The notes under the pieces are model-generated. The model saw nothing but the letters and a program-made list of their open reading frames with translations. It was not told where the DNA came from and made no database searches. Of a DNA stretch of 64,000 nucleotides, positions 43,210 to 51,335 are shown one piece after another. Numbering within the stretch: position 1 is the first letter of the stretch; each line of letters opens with the position of its first letter. The DNA is from an uncultured Eubacteriales bacterium (GTDB taxonomy: Bacteria > Bacillota > Clostridia > Lachnospirales > Lachnospiraceae). The translations under genes and the position numbers were made by a program. Location: contig CASDVE010000001.1 in assembly GCA_949284175.1 (NCBI GenBank), positions 1-64,000 of the forward strand. Reading direction: 5' to 3'.

Positions 43210-44910
43210 TCATGGCATGGAATCTCGAAGGCATAACGCTCCATATCCAAGAATAGGATTTGGATATTCAGAAAGTATAGGAAGTTCTTTTGCTCCTCGC
43301 AGTAAATACGCTTTTACTTTCTCTCCATAGAGATAGGGATCGTTGCCCTTTATAATTCCATATTCCATTAAAAGTGCCGAAGAACCGGTAACAAAAGGAG
43401 TTGCCATTGATGTTCCACTTCGAATACTATATCCTCCTCCCGGATTCGCTGAACGAATATTAACACCTGGGGCAACTAAATCTGGCTTCACTTGATTTCT
43501 TCTTGTAAATCCCCTTCCACTAAAATAAGCAAGACCATCGATTTCTGAATCATAAGCTCCAACTGTAATCACTTTATCAGCCGTTGATGGAATCGTCAGA
43601 GTTTGATATTCATCTGCAAACAAAAATCGGCTGAAGTCACCCGTTGCCTCTGCAACTGGTAACCACATATCATATCGCCCTGATACGATTCTCTCTGGAA
43701 ATAGTTCCACTGTCCAAACGCCAGAATCTATATAATCTCTAATCGGAATCCACTCAATGTAGATTTCTTGATCTCGGTTATAAGGAGCAGGTTCACCAAA
43801 ATAAATTAAAATTCTCGTGTTCCCAAGAGTAAATCGCTGTGTCCCCAATACCTGATCAATCGGTCCAATTCTTCGATTGGAAGGGTCGGATAAATAGACT
43901 CTAAAATTGTCCGTATACGACTTCCAAAGCTGTAAATTAATGGAAGGTTCATAATCAGAAATGGATAGCTCTATTTTGGATGAACTTCCTGCTGTCAAAA
44001 CTCCCCCAGCATGCCTTGAATTGCCTCCTTCATTGCCAGAACCACAGACAATGACCATTCTTCCAACAGCGGATATATCATCTAAAAATGTTTCCATCAA
44101 ACTGCTTCCATCATGTCCTCCATAATTATTTCCAAAACTCAGATTGATGGCGACAGGAAAATTCCTTGCTAAAGCAAACTGAACAACAAAATTGACTGCC
44201 TCCATAAGTTCCGTTGTTCTTGGAAAAGAACGCTGTCCTCGATTTCCTAGTTTGACTGCTATAATTTGTGCCTTTGATGCCACTCCGCTTTTTCCTGCAC
44301 AGATTCCTGCTACGTGAGTTCCATGTCCAGATAAATCCGTTGATGGCACAATGGATAGACGGTTATTTCCACTTTCTAATGCTTCATTGATCTGTTCTTT
44401 TGTATAAAGAGTCCCCAACTGATACCCTGTGGGAGGAGCACCTTGAATGGTCTGATCCCAAATTGCCTCAATTCTCGTTGTACCATCTTCATTGCGAAAT
44501 TCAGGATGGGTATAATCAATGCCAGAATCAATGACTGCCACTAAAACTCCTGTTCCATTTAGTTCATAGGGTGGACGCTTTACTTGATAAATACAACTAT
44601 CCACAAGTTCTTTGCTTTGCTCCCAATGCAGTCCTTTTGGCTTTTCAATAAATTCTACTTGCGGATATTGTGTTAGTTCATCAATATATTCTTCACGAAT
44701 AGTAATAATCGCATATCCACTCATCAAATACGTAACCTTAGCAAAAAATTTTTCTTCTAATATAGCCAAATCTCCTGAATACTTTAGAATCAAATCCCAT
44801 GTATCAGTTTCAGCATTGAATCCAATGTTGAGATCCAAAGACTTTTCTCTCTCTTGTAATGTGGAATCTAAAGCAAGATTCAATTGGTTATCCACCTTCT
44901 GACTGTTCAT
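43210..44910 (-). CDS. Csp-like subtilisin-family serine protease (S8), first copy
   Basis: 566-residue subtilase without signal peptide. The catalytic triad is complete: Asp128 in VAVIDSGID, His196 in LSGHGTHVAG and Ser501 in SGTSMATP; the oxyanion Asn is in VCGSGNEGG. The roughly 200 residues between that Asn and the Ser hold a beta-rich insert, as in the jelly-roll domain of clostridial Csp germination proteases. An N-terminal prodomain covers about 1-100. In relatives such proteins activate the spore cortex lytic enzyme. A second copy is at 58096-59796 and, unlike the CspC pseudoprotease of Clostridioides difficile, both keep all residues. Confidence 0.88.
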   Translation of the reverse strand: MNSQKVDNQLNLALDSTLQEREKSLDLNIGFNAETDTWDLILKYSGDLAILEEKFFAKVTYLMSGYAIITIREEYIDELTQYPQVEFIEKPKGLHWEQSKELVDSCIYQVKRPPYELNGTGVLVAVIDSGIDYTHPEFRNEDGTTRIEAIWDQTIQGAPPTGYQLGTLYTKEQINEALESGNNRLSIVPSTDLSGHGTHVAGICAGKSGVASKAQIIAVKLGNRGQRSFPRTTELMEAVNFVVQFALARNFPVAINLSFGNNYGGHDGSSLMETFLDDISAVGRMVIVCGSGNEGGNSRHAGGVLTAGSSSKIELSISDYEPSINLQLWKSYTDNFRVYLSDPSNRRIGPIDQVLGTQRFTLGNTRILIYFGEPAPYNRDQEIYIEWIPIRDYIDSGVWTVELFPERIVSGRYDMWLPVAEATGDFSRFLFADEYQTLTIPSTADKVITVGAYDSEIDGLAYFSGRGFTRRNQVKPDLVAPGVNIRSANPGGGYSIRSGTSMATPFVTGSSALLMEYGIIKGNDPYLYGEKVKAYLLRGAKELPILSEYPNPILGYGALCLRDSMP

Positions 44911-45079
44911 AGTATTTTCTTTCTTCTCTTTTTATATAACTATGCTCTATTTCTCCTATATCATTCATACAAAGTATGCGTTGCACACTCCTTACGATTT
45001 TAAAGTTATTTTCAGCAATGGATAGCGAGTTTTTCACATCTATAAGAGTGACCATATAAGTGCTACCCTCATATAACAA
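44888..45079 (-). CDS. Possible small ORF overlapping the subtilase start
   Basis: A 63-codon frame opening with TTG just after the rubrerythrin terminator, or with an internal ATG (YMVTLIDVKNSLSIAENNFK). It ends 22 bp inside the subtilase gene in another frame. No homology, promoter or strong ribosome site is seen. It may be untranslated leader of the subtilase gene. Confidence 0.2.
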   Translation of the reverse strand: MLYEGSTYMVTLIDVKNSLSIAENNFKIVRSVQRILCMNDIGEIEHSYIKREERKYYEQSEGG

Positions 45080-45116
45080 AAAAGACTACTAGGAACTATA
45101 TCCTAGTAGTCTTTTT
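45078..45116 (-). terminator. Terminator of rubrerythrin
   Basis: AAAAAGACTACTAGGA and TCCTAGTAGTCTTTTT (45079-45116) form a perfect 16-bp stem with a 6-nt loop, 10 bp after the rubrerythrin stop. Confidence 0.92.
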
Positions 45117-45125
45117 ATTTATGAA

Positions 45126-45659
45126 TTAGTAGTTTTTAGCATGTACTTCAAAATAGCTTTGTGGATGTGCACATACTGGACAAACACCAGGAGCTTCTTT
45201 TCCCATGATGAGATGTCCGCAGTTTCTGCATTCCCAAATTTTTTCTTCTGCTTTTTTGAACACTTCTTGCATTTCTACGTTATGTAATAATTTACGATAT
45301 CTTTCTTCATGTGTTTTTTCGATAGCTGCTACCATACGGAATTTTGCTGCAAGAACTTTGAATCCTTCTTCTTCTGCTTCTTTTGCAAAGCGATCATACA
45401 TATCTGTCCATTCGTAGTTTTCGCCTTCTGCTGCAGATTTTAAGTTTTCCATTGTGTTGCCAATGCCTTCTAACTCTTTGAACCAGAGTTTAGCATGTTC
45501 TTTTTCGTTATCTGCTGTATGGGAGAAAATAGCAGCAATTTGTTCATACCCTTCTTTTTTTGCAACGCTTGCAAAATATGTGTATTTATTTCTTGCCATA
45601 GATTCTCCAGCAAAAGCTTCCATCAAATTTTTCTCTGTTTTTGATCCTTTTAATTCCAT
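45126..45659 (-). CDS. rbr: Rubrerythrin
   Basis: Non-haem diiron peroxidase that removes hydrogen peroxide in anaerobes. Of 177 residues, a four-helix ferritin-like domain (about 1-135) carries the diiron ligands in [22 protein letters not shown], and [13 protein letters not shown]-terminal rubredoxin domain has [10 protein letters not shown] and [11 protein letters not shown] (two CxxC pairs for one iron). The start at 45657-45659 follows GGAGG with 8-nt spacing. It is monocistronic, with its own promoter overlapped by a perfect palindrome and a strong terminator. Confidence 0.97.
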   Translation of the reverse strand: MELKGSKTEKNLMEAFAGESMARNKYTYFASVAKKEGYEQIAAIFSHTADNEKEHAKLWFKELEGIGNTMENLKSAAEGENYEWTDMYDRFAKEAEEEGFKVLAAKFRMVAAIEKTHEERYRKLLHNVEMQEVFKKAEEKIWECRNCGHLIMGKEAPGVCPVCAHPQSYFEVHAKNY

Positions 45660-45766
45660 CTTTTCTACCTCCATAAATTTTGTAAATTTCTTCTCAATAG
45701 GCTAGATTTCCATTAAATGATCCGATCTCTTTCATGTATTTTATCTAGTCTATTACATGAAGATAT

Positions 45767-45800
45767 ATTATATCATATAATTGAATGCGAAAAATGTCAA
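45767..45800 (-). promoter_or_regulatory. Rubrerythrin promoter with PerR/Fur-like palindrome
   Basis: TTGACA (45795-45800), a 17-bp spacer and TATGAT (45772-45777) on the minus strand. The -10 lies within a perfect 15-bp palindrome ATTATATCATATAAT (45767-45781), of the same length and symmetry as PerR boxes (TTATAATnATTATAA). PerR control of rubrerythrin is known in clostridia; binding here is inferred. Confidence 0.65.
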
Positions 45801-46297
45801 ACTATTTTTTTATCTCTTTGATTTTTTAACACATTTTTAATCTTCCACAGAAAAATTGCACAAATAAAAGCTCCTATTCCATCAATACAGACATCTTGTA
45901 TGCGTCCTGCTCTGTCTGGAACAAAGAGCTGATGAAATTCATCCGTACAAGCAAACAGCACCGTACAAATCCAACTAAATAAGTAACATTGAAACCGATT
46001 TTTCCCCAAATGCCACACTATAATAGGAAGCAGTATGGTCAAGAATAATAGTGCATATTCCATCATATGAGCAGTCTTTCTAATAGGAAATTGAAGAGCC
46101 TCTATCCAGATCTCTTTCTCCTCTGTGGAAAGTTCTAAACGAGAAACTTTATCAATTATCTGCACAATACTGTTGCCTATTTTCTCACTAAGCCCACCAG
46201 AAGTTTCCCCGTCTTGTCCAGAAAAGCCAAAAATAATTCTCATCATAACGAGCATTGGCACCCATGAGAAAAAACGCCATACTTTATTTTTTTGCAT
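45797..46297 (-). CDS. VanZ-family membrane protein
   Basis: 166 residues, about four hydrophobic helices. VanZ family landmarks are RKTAHMMEYALLFL (about 73-86) and TDEFHQLFVPDRAGRIQDVCID (about 118-139). Members are small membrane proteins; the founding VanZ gives low-level teicoplanin resistance, but most family members have no established role. It lies 13 bp after niaR and probably shares its transcript. The -35 of the rubrerythrin promoter overlaps its stop codon. Confidence 0.85.
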   Translation of the reverse strand: MQKNKVWRFFSWVPMLVMMRIIFGFSGQDGETSGGLSEKIGNSIVQIIDKVSRLELSTEEKEIWIEALQFPIRKTAHMMEYALLFLTILLPIIVWHLGKNRFQCYLFSWICTVLFACTDEFHQLFVPDRAGRIQDVCIDGIGAFICAIFLWKIKNVLKNQRDKKIV

Positions 46298-46310
46298 TTT
46301 TATCCAAATC

Positions 46311-46841
46311 CTATCTCTCTAAACTCTCTAAATCTTCCAAGATCTCTTCCTGTCTTAAAGCATTCTTTATTCGCTCCAATGCTTCTTTTGAATGACAACG
46401 AACCATATGGGCATGGTATCCACCCGTCATTTGACTCATAAAGCCAGAACCATACTTTTGCTGTTTTTTGATAAACTCTTTTACTTCATATCGATCTTTT
46501 AATTTTAAACTAGCTGTAATCGTTCCATAAATGGGATGTTCAATCATAGTATTCATGACTTCTCCCCCATAATCAACGATGAGATTCAGCTCTTTTTCTG
46601 TATCCTCTATACTATGTTTACAAAAAAGCACTTCATAAATCCCATTTTCCTCTGCTTTTTCTAACACATACCCTCTGGCAGTTGATGTGATCAATTCCCC
46701 TGTGGCTCGTAAAAGTGCTACATCACCGACGATAACTTGTCTGCTAACGCCAAATTCTTTTGCCAAAGCAGAAGCACTGATTGGACGCTCCTCTTTTTTT
46801 AATAATTCTACAATCCGTTCTCTTCGTTTCTCCGCATTCAT
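46311..46841 (-). CDS. niaR: NiaR (YrxA/NadR) niacin-responsive repressor
   Basis: 176 residues. An N-terminal HTH_11 domain (about 1-60), RERIVELLKKEERPISASAL and AKEFGVSRQVIVGDVALLR, precedes a 3H domain. The 3H domain contains three conserved histidines (HPIYGTITASL, GGYHAHMVRCHSKEAL) that bind metal and nicotinic acid. Family members repress NAD biosynthesis and niacin uptake genes. No nad gene is in the window. It sits between gntR (7 bp) and vanZ (13 bp), suggesting a three-gene transcript. Confidence 0.9.
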   Translation of the reverse strand: MNAEKRRERIVELLKKEERPISASALAKEFGVSRQVIVGDVALLRATGELITSTARGYVLEKAEENGIYEVLFCKHSIEDTEKELNLIVDYGGEVMNTMIEHPIYGTITASLKLKDRYEVKEFIKKQQKYGSGFMSQMTGGYHAHMVRCHSKEALERIKNALRQEEILEDLESLER

Positions 46842-46848
46842 GAAATCT

Positions 46849-47508
46849 CTACTCCAAATACTTCAAAAGGTTCTCTTTGCTATTTAATACATGTCTTGTA
46901 GCACATTCTGCTGCTCGATCTCCATCGTGAGCTTTTAATGCTTCAAAGATAGCTCGGTGTTCCTCTAATGACTTAGGAGATCTCCCCTTAGAAGCTAAAG
47001 ATTTACTTCTCGCCATCTGACAATATCGATGAAAATCTGTCAAAATATGCTCTAAATATCGGCTATGACAAGAACTATACATAATTTGATGGAAACTGCT
47101 ATCTTCCCCTGTTGTGCCTTCTATATTATTTTTCATAATAAAGAATTCTTCTAAGTCCAGCGTTTCCTCCATTTTTTTCAGTTCCTCATCCGTAATTTTT
47201 TCCGCTGCCAGTCTTGCAGCCATTCCTTCTATTAGACTGCGAATCTCATAGATGTCCTTAATATCTTCTGTACTAATGCTTAATACTCTAGCACCTTTAT
47301 TTGGAATCATAAGAATCAATCCTTCTAATTCCAACTGCTTTAATGCCTCACGCACTGGAGTTCTGCTCACTCCAAACTCTTCAGAAATTTTAATTTCCTG
47401 TAAAAGCATCCCCTCTTCATAGACACCATTTAAAATATTGTCACGTAATTTATAATAAACCTGCACCCGCAAAGAATATTTCTCCGCTTGTTCTGCTTGG
47501 TATGCCAT
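46849..47508 (-). CDS. GntR-family regulator (FadR/FCD subfamily)
   Basis: 219 residues. A winged-helix domain (about 10-75) contains LRVQVYYKLRDNILNGVYEE and EEFGVSRTPVREALKQLELE. An all-helical FCD ligand domain (about 85-215) has metal-binding positions around IYEIRSLIEGMAARLA, SFHQIMYSSCH and EEHRAIFEALKAHD. Such proteins respond to carboxylic acids or sugar acids; the ligand is unknown. The start at 47506-47508 follows GGAGG. It begins an operon with niaR and vanZ. Confidence 0.9.
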   Translation of the reverse strand: MAYQAEQAEKYSLRVQVYYKLRDNILNGVYEEGMLLQEIKISEEFGVSRTPVREALKQLELEGLILMIPNKGARVLSISTEDIKDIYEIRSLIEGMAARLAAEKITDEELKKMEETLDLEEFFIMKNNIEGTTGEDSSFHQIMYSSCHSRYLEHILTDFHRYCQMARSKSLASKGRSPKSLEEHRAIFEALKAHDGDRAAECATRHVLNSKENLLKYLE

Positions 47509-47657
47509 TTTTCTTCCTCCATTAAAAACAATAGAACACCATAATCTTGTAAATTTCTGGTATTCAGACATTATTGTATGCAATTATTATACTGAATCCC
47601 ATTCATAAAATCAAGATAGGTTTCCTTTTCAAAATGACAATTTTTATTTTGTTAAAA

Positions 47658-47906
47658 TTATTCATATTTCTTCCCGACAACATAGATAGTGCCAACTAAA
47701 TTTAAAAGTTCTGTCACTGTCACTCCTAATGTATCAGCAATTGGTATCAATAAGACAACATTTGGCATACTATTACCACATTCCCACTTGCTGACTGTCT
47801 TATCAGAAACAAACAGTTTCTCCGCCAATTCCTTTTGGGTCATATTTTTTTCCTTTCGCATTTCACTTAAAAATTTTCCGAATTTTTCATTATCCACTTG
47901 ATACAT
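47658..47906 (-). CDS. XRE-family helix-turn-helix protein
   Basis: 82 residues, almost all of it one HTH_3 domain: FGKFLSEMRKEKNMTQKELA, EKLFVSDKTVSKWECGNSMP then IADTLGVTVTELLNL. It ends soon after (VGTIYVVGKKYE). Relatives often carry a longer C-terminal membrane or ligand region, so it may be truncated. The start at 47904-47906 was chosen because AGGAGG stands 8 nt upstream; an ATG three codons earlier is too close. The target is unknown. Confidence 0.8.
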   Translation of the reverse strand: MYQVDNEKFGKFLSEMRKEKNMTQKELAEKLFVSDKTVSKWECGNSMPNVVLLIPIADTLGVTVTELLNLVGTIYVVGKKYE

Positions 47907-47985
47907 ATCATCCACCTCCTATCCATATTGTATAGCCTTCTTCTATTACATACAACCTACTGTCAGGAGAGTCCCAAAATTTCCA

Positions 47986-48079
47986 AGTGATGAGAAACGC
48001 TTTGCGAACTTCTCACGTTCGTGGGCGGCGTCAAATGTGAGCATACTTGCTCTCGCATGGCTCGTTGTCTTTGCGTAAA
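47986..48079 (+). repeat. Structured intergenic repeat, copy 4
   Basis: Stem 1 TGAGAA...TTCTCA, conserved linker ACGTTCGTGGGCGGCGTCA, stem 2 GAGCA/TGCTC, and end CTCGTTGTCTTTGCGTAAA. It is head-to-tail with copy 5 and forms most of a 336-bp gap between the XRE gene and the cytidylate kinase-like gene. Confidence 0.88.
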
Positions 48080-48175
48080 CGATGAGAAACACGCTATGCG
48101 AGTTTCTCACGTTCGCGAGCAGTCGTCATATAAGAGCATAAATGCTCTTGCACGACTCGTTGCTTCCGCGTAAAT
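48077..48175 (+). repeat. Structured intergenic repeat, copy 5 (tandem with copy 4)
   Basis: Stem 1 is TGAGAAAC/GTTTCTCA (copies 2 and 6 have TGAGAAG with a CTTCTC partner), so both arms changed together. Stem 2 is AGAGCAT/ATGCTCT. It ends CTCGTTGCTTCCGCGTAAAT, adjoining a terminator. Confidence 0.88.
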
Positions 48176-48217
48176 AAAAAAGAACAGCCATACTTTTAAA
48201 AATCTGACTGCTCTTTT
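48174..48217 (-). terminator. Terminator of the cytidylate kinase-like gene
   Basis: AGAGCAGTCA and TGGCTGTTCT (48181-48214) pair with one or two mismatches and are followed by TTTTTTATTT on the minus strand, ending at the boundary of repeat copy 5. Confidence 0.7.
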
Positions 48218-48242
48218 CTCTCTTTGAATGCTTTTCTTTTGC

Positions 48243-48860
48243 TTAGGAAAAACGAATTTTTAACACATCCTTAATGACTTCCACACACTTTTCAAATCCA
48301 AGATCTTGGCTGTTTAAACACAGATCATAGTTGCCTGCATTATCCCAATCTCTTCCGGTATAGTGTTTATAGTAATAAGCTCTATTCTTATCAATTTTAA
48401 GGATTCGTTTCTCCGCTTCTTTTGGTGTTAAACTGGACATGGATACTAACGTTTCCACACAACTTTCTAACGGAGCATGAACATAAACCCGCAATACATT
48501 TTTATAGTCCTTTAAAATATAGTCAGCACAGCGTCCAATGATAACACAGCTTTCCTGATCCGCTAAACGCTTTACCACATTTGCTTGTAAATTAAATAGA
48601 TTTGCATCAGATACATAATCTTCTTTATCCGGTGTGATGATTCGCCCTTTATAGATTCCTTTTGTATATCGCATCAGAGGATTTTTCAACTTCTCATCGG
48701 CTTCTCCAAAAAGTGCCTCGTTAATTCCGCTTTCTTCCGATGCCATCTTTAAGATCTCGGTATCATACGATTTAATCTTAAGAATTTCTGCCAACATCTG
48801 TCCAATGGTTCTTCCACCACTTCCATATCCTCTTGCAATAGTAACTACGAATTTTTCCAT
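48243..48860 (-). CDS. Cytidylate kinase-like family protein
   Basis: 205 residues matching the cytidylate kinase-2 family. A P-loop variant ARGYGSGGRTIG is at about 9-20, ESCVIIGRCADYIL at about 103-116, and an Arg-rich lid EAEKRILKIDKNRAYYYKHY at about 148-167. It differs from canonical Cmk and its substrate is not known; a nucleotide or small-molecule kinase role is likely. The start follows GGAGG. It lies 17 bp after livF and ends with a terminator, so it is probably the last gene of the liv operon. Confidence 0.82.
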   Translation of the reverse strand: MEKFVVTIARGYGSGGRTIGQMLAEILKIKSYDTEILKMASEESGINEALFGEADEKLKNPLMRYTKGIYKGRIITPDKEDYVSDANLFNLQANVVKRLADQESCVIIGRCADYILKDYKNVLRVYVHAPLESCVETLVSMSSLTPKEAEKRILKIDKNRAYYYKHYTGRDWDNAGNYDLCLNSQDLGFEKCVEVIKDVLKIRFS

Positions 48861-48877
48861 GATGCCTTCCCTCCTCT

Positions 48878-49588
48878 TTATTCTCCAAGATAGGCTTTTT
48901 TAATGGATTCATCATCCATCATTTTCTTGGCATCGCCAGACATTACAATCTTTCCTGTTTCTAAGACGTATGCCCGATCCGCGATAGAAAGTGCTTTTTT
49001 TGCGTTTTGTTCTACAAGAAGAACCGTCGTTCCTCCCGCACTGATTTCTTTAATAATATCAAAGATTTCAGAAACATACAATGGGGATAATCCCATAGAA
49101 GGTTCATCCATTAAAATTATTTTTGGATGGGACATCAACGCTCTTCCCATAGCAAGCATCTGCTGTTCTCCACCGCTCAATGTTCCAGCAATCTGATTTT
49201 TTCTCTCTTCCAATCTCGGAAAACGTTGATAAATTTTTTCTATTGTCTGTGCCATTTCGGCTTTATCATTTCTCGTATAAGCCCCAAGTTTTAAGTTCTG
49301 AAAAACAGAGAGGGTTGGGAAAATTCGTCTTCCCTCTGGGACATGAGCCATGCCAAGCCCTACAATTTTATGGGCTGGTATCTTTAATAGGTTCTGCCCT
49401 TCAAATATAATAGAACCTGCACTTGCTTTCTTCAATCCTGTGATGGTATGAAGTGTCGTCGTCTTTCCTGCACCATTTGCTCCAATTAACGCGATAACTT
49501 CTCCCTCTTTTACATCAAAACTAATTCCTTTGATAGCTTTGATCATTCCATAATGGACTTCCAAATCTTTTACTTCTAATAATGCCAT
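48878..49588 (-). CDS. livF: Branched-chain amino-acid ABC transporter ATPase LivF
   Basis: 236-residue ATPase of the LivF type. Walker A is GANGAGKTT (about 36-44), the signature LSGGEQQMLAMGRALM, and Walker B KIILMDEPSMGLSP. The GLGMAHVPEGRRIFPTLSV segment is diagnostic of LivF. Pairs with LivG to drive uptake of leucine, isoleucine and valine through LivHM. The start follows GGAGG. livG is 11 bp upstream. Confidence 0.95.
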   Translation of the reverse strand: MALLEVKDLEVHYGMIKAIKGISFDVKEGEVIALIGANGAGKTTTLHTITGLKKASAGSIIFEGQNLLKIPAHKIVGLGMAHVPEGRRIFPTLSVFQNLKLGAYTRNDKAEMAQTIEKIYQRFPRLEERKNQIAGTLSGGEQQMLAMGRALMSHPKIILMDEPSMGLSPLYVSEIFDIIKEISAGGTTVLLVEQNAKKALSIADRAYVLETGKIVMSGDAKKMMDDESIKKAYLGE

Positions 49589-49599
49589 TTTGTTTCCTC

Positions 49600-50361
49600 C
49601 TACTCTCCTAGGTATGCTGTTATGACTCTTTGATCATTTAACACAACCTCTGGTGTACCATGAGCTAACTCCGTACCAAAATTCAACACTGTAATTTCTT
49701 CACAGATACCGGAAACAAGTTTCATATCATGTTCAATCAGCAAAATAGAAATTCCAAAGTGATCTCTTACAAAACGAATGGTTTTCATGAGTTCATCTGT
49801 TTCTTGTGGATTCATTCCGGCTGCTGGTTCATCAAGAAGCAATAATTTCGGATTGGTTGCAAGGGCTCTTGCTATCTCTAATTTTCTTTGTTTTCCATAA
49901 GGAAGATTGCTAGCTAGCGTTTTATATTCCTGATCCAGCTCAAATACTGCTAATAACTCAATCGCCTTTTCATCCATTTGTTTTTCTTCTTTAAAATATC
50001 TTGGCAACCGGAAAACGCCTTCGAATAAATTATATTTTACTTGATTGTGCATGGCAATTTTTACATTATCAAGCACTGTCATGTTCTTGAACAGACGAAT
50101 ATTTTGAAATGTTCTTGCGATTCCTGCTTTGTTAATCTGTGCAGGATTCATATTCACAAATTTTTTTCCATCCAATAAAATTACACCATCTGTTGGCTCA
50201 TAAACTCCTGTCAACAAATTGAATACGGTTGTCTTTCCTGCCCCGTTTGGCCCAATTAATCCATAGAGCTGTTTGTGTTGAATTGTAATATTAAACCCAT
50301 CCACAGCACGAAGACCACCAAAAGAGATTCCTAAATTTTTTACTTCTAATAACGCACCCAT
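49600..50361 (-). CDS. livG: Branched-chain amino-acid ABC transporter ATPase LivG
   Basis: 253-residue ATPase of the LivG type. Walker A is GPNGAGKTT, GIARTFQNIRLFKNMTVLDN is the LivG hallmark, and Walker B is LLLLDEPAAGMNP with the long C-terminal tail. The ABC signature, LSxGxQ in most relatives, reads LPYGKQRKLEIAR, which is normal for this subgroup. Its ATG overlaps the livM stop codon (TAATG), showing translational coupling. Confidence 0.95.
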   Translation of the reverse strand: MGALLEVKNLGISFGGLRAVDGFNITIQHKQLYGLIGPNGAGKTTVFNLLTGVYEPTDGVILLDGKKFVNMNPAQINKAGIARTFQNIRLFKNMTVLDNVKIAMHNQVKYNLFEGVFRLPRYFKEEKQMDEKAIELLAVFELDQEYKTLASNLPYGKQRKLEIARALATNPKLLLLDEPAAGMNPQETDELMKTIRFVRDHFGISILLIEHDMKLVSGICEEITVLNFGTELAHGTPEVVLNDQRVITAYLGE

Positions 50362-51326
50362 TATGAATTTCCTCCTTTGACCGCTTTCTTTGGCATATGG
50401 TTATGGAGCCACACTCTAAGCCATTCTTTGAATTTTGACGCATTAAATAACATCATAGCAATTAAAACAATGGCATAAATAAGCATACGGAAATCATCCA
50501 TTCCACGAAGCATTTCTGGAAGAATGGTAATAATAATAGCTGAAATAATAGAACCTTTAATGCTACCCATTCCACCGAGAACAACGATTACAAGAATTTC
50601 AATGGACTTATTGTAATCAAACGTCTTTGCCTGAACAAATCCTAAATTATGGCTATAAAGCACACCTGCCATTCCAGCAAAAAATGCGGCTGAAACAAAG
50701 GCTAAAATCTTATATTTTGTAAGAGAAATTCCCACGGATTCAGAAGCGATATAATCTTCACGAATGGAGCAAATTGCCCTTCCATGACGGCTATTCACTA
50801 AGTTCATCACAATTAAAATTGTAATGATCACGACAACATACACAGAAATATAACTAGTATACATCGGAATATTATTAAGCCCTGACGCTCCGCCTGTAAT
50901 CTTTAAGTTGGTAATAATAGATCGGATAATTTCACCAAAAGCCAACGTAACGATAGCTAAATAATCTCCTTTTAAACGTAACACAGGAACGCCGATAATG
51001 AGTCCAAAAATTGCTGCTACAATGCCTCCAACCAGTAGTGAAAGAATAAATCCCGGAAAATATGGAAGACCAGTATAAATGCTAAAAAGTGCACCTGCAT
51101 AAGCACCAACAGACATGAATCCAGCATGACCTAACGTCAACTCCCCTAAAAATCCAGTTGTCAAATTCAAGGATACGGCTAAAATAATATTGATTCCAAC
51201 TGGAATTAATAAAGAGCTGTACTGCCTTGTTAAGATTCCATTTTCCACTGCAACATATAGAATCAAGAAAATGCCTATAATCGCAATGATACGAAATAAA
51301 TTTTGTTTTGATAATAATTTTTTCAT
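50361..51326 (-). CDS. livM: Branched-chain amino-acid ABC transporter permease LivM
   Basis: 321-residue inner permease with 8-10 membrane helices. LivM family segments include LSLNLTTGFLGELTLGHAGF (about 54-73), LRLKGDYLAIVTLAFGEI and GGMGSIKGSIISAI. The start ATG at 51324-51326 has AGGTGA upstream; a GTG three codons earlier overlaps that site. The gene follows livH with a 9-bp gap and is coupled to livG. Confidence 0.94.
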   Translation of the reverse strand: MKKLLSKQNLFRIIAIIGIFLILYVAVENGILTRQYSSLLIPVGINIILAVSLNLTTGFLGELTLGHAGFMSVGAYAGALFSIYTGLPYFPGFILSLLVGGIVAAIFGLIIGVPVLRLKGDYLAIVTLAFGEIIRSIITNLKITGGASGLNNIPMYTSYISVYVVVIITILIVMNLVNSRHGRAICSIREDYIASESVGISLTKYKILAFVSAAFFAGMAGVLYSHNLGFVQAKTFDYNKSIEILVIVVLGGMGSIKGSIISAIIITILPEMLRGMDDFRMLIYAIVLIAMMLFNASKFKEWLRVWLHNHMPKKAVKGGNS

Positions 51327-51335
51327 TGCTCTCAC

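Noticed and set aside
47986-48175. Two tandem similar units resembling the start of a CRISPR array
   Set aside because: The units are about 95 bp, abut directly without unique spacers, and recur singly in both orientations elsewhere in the window. No cas gene is present.
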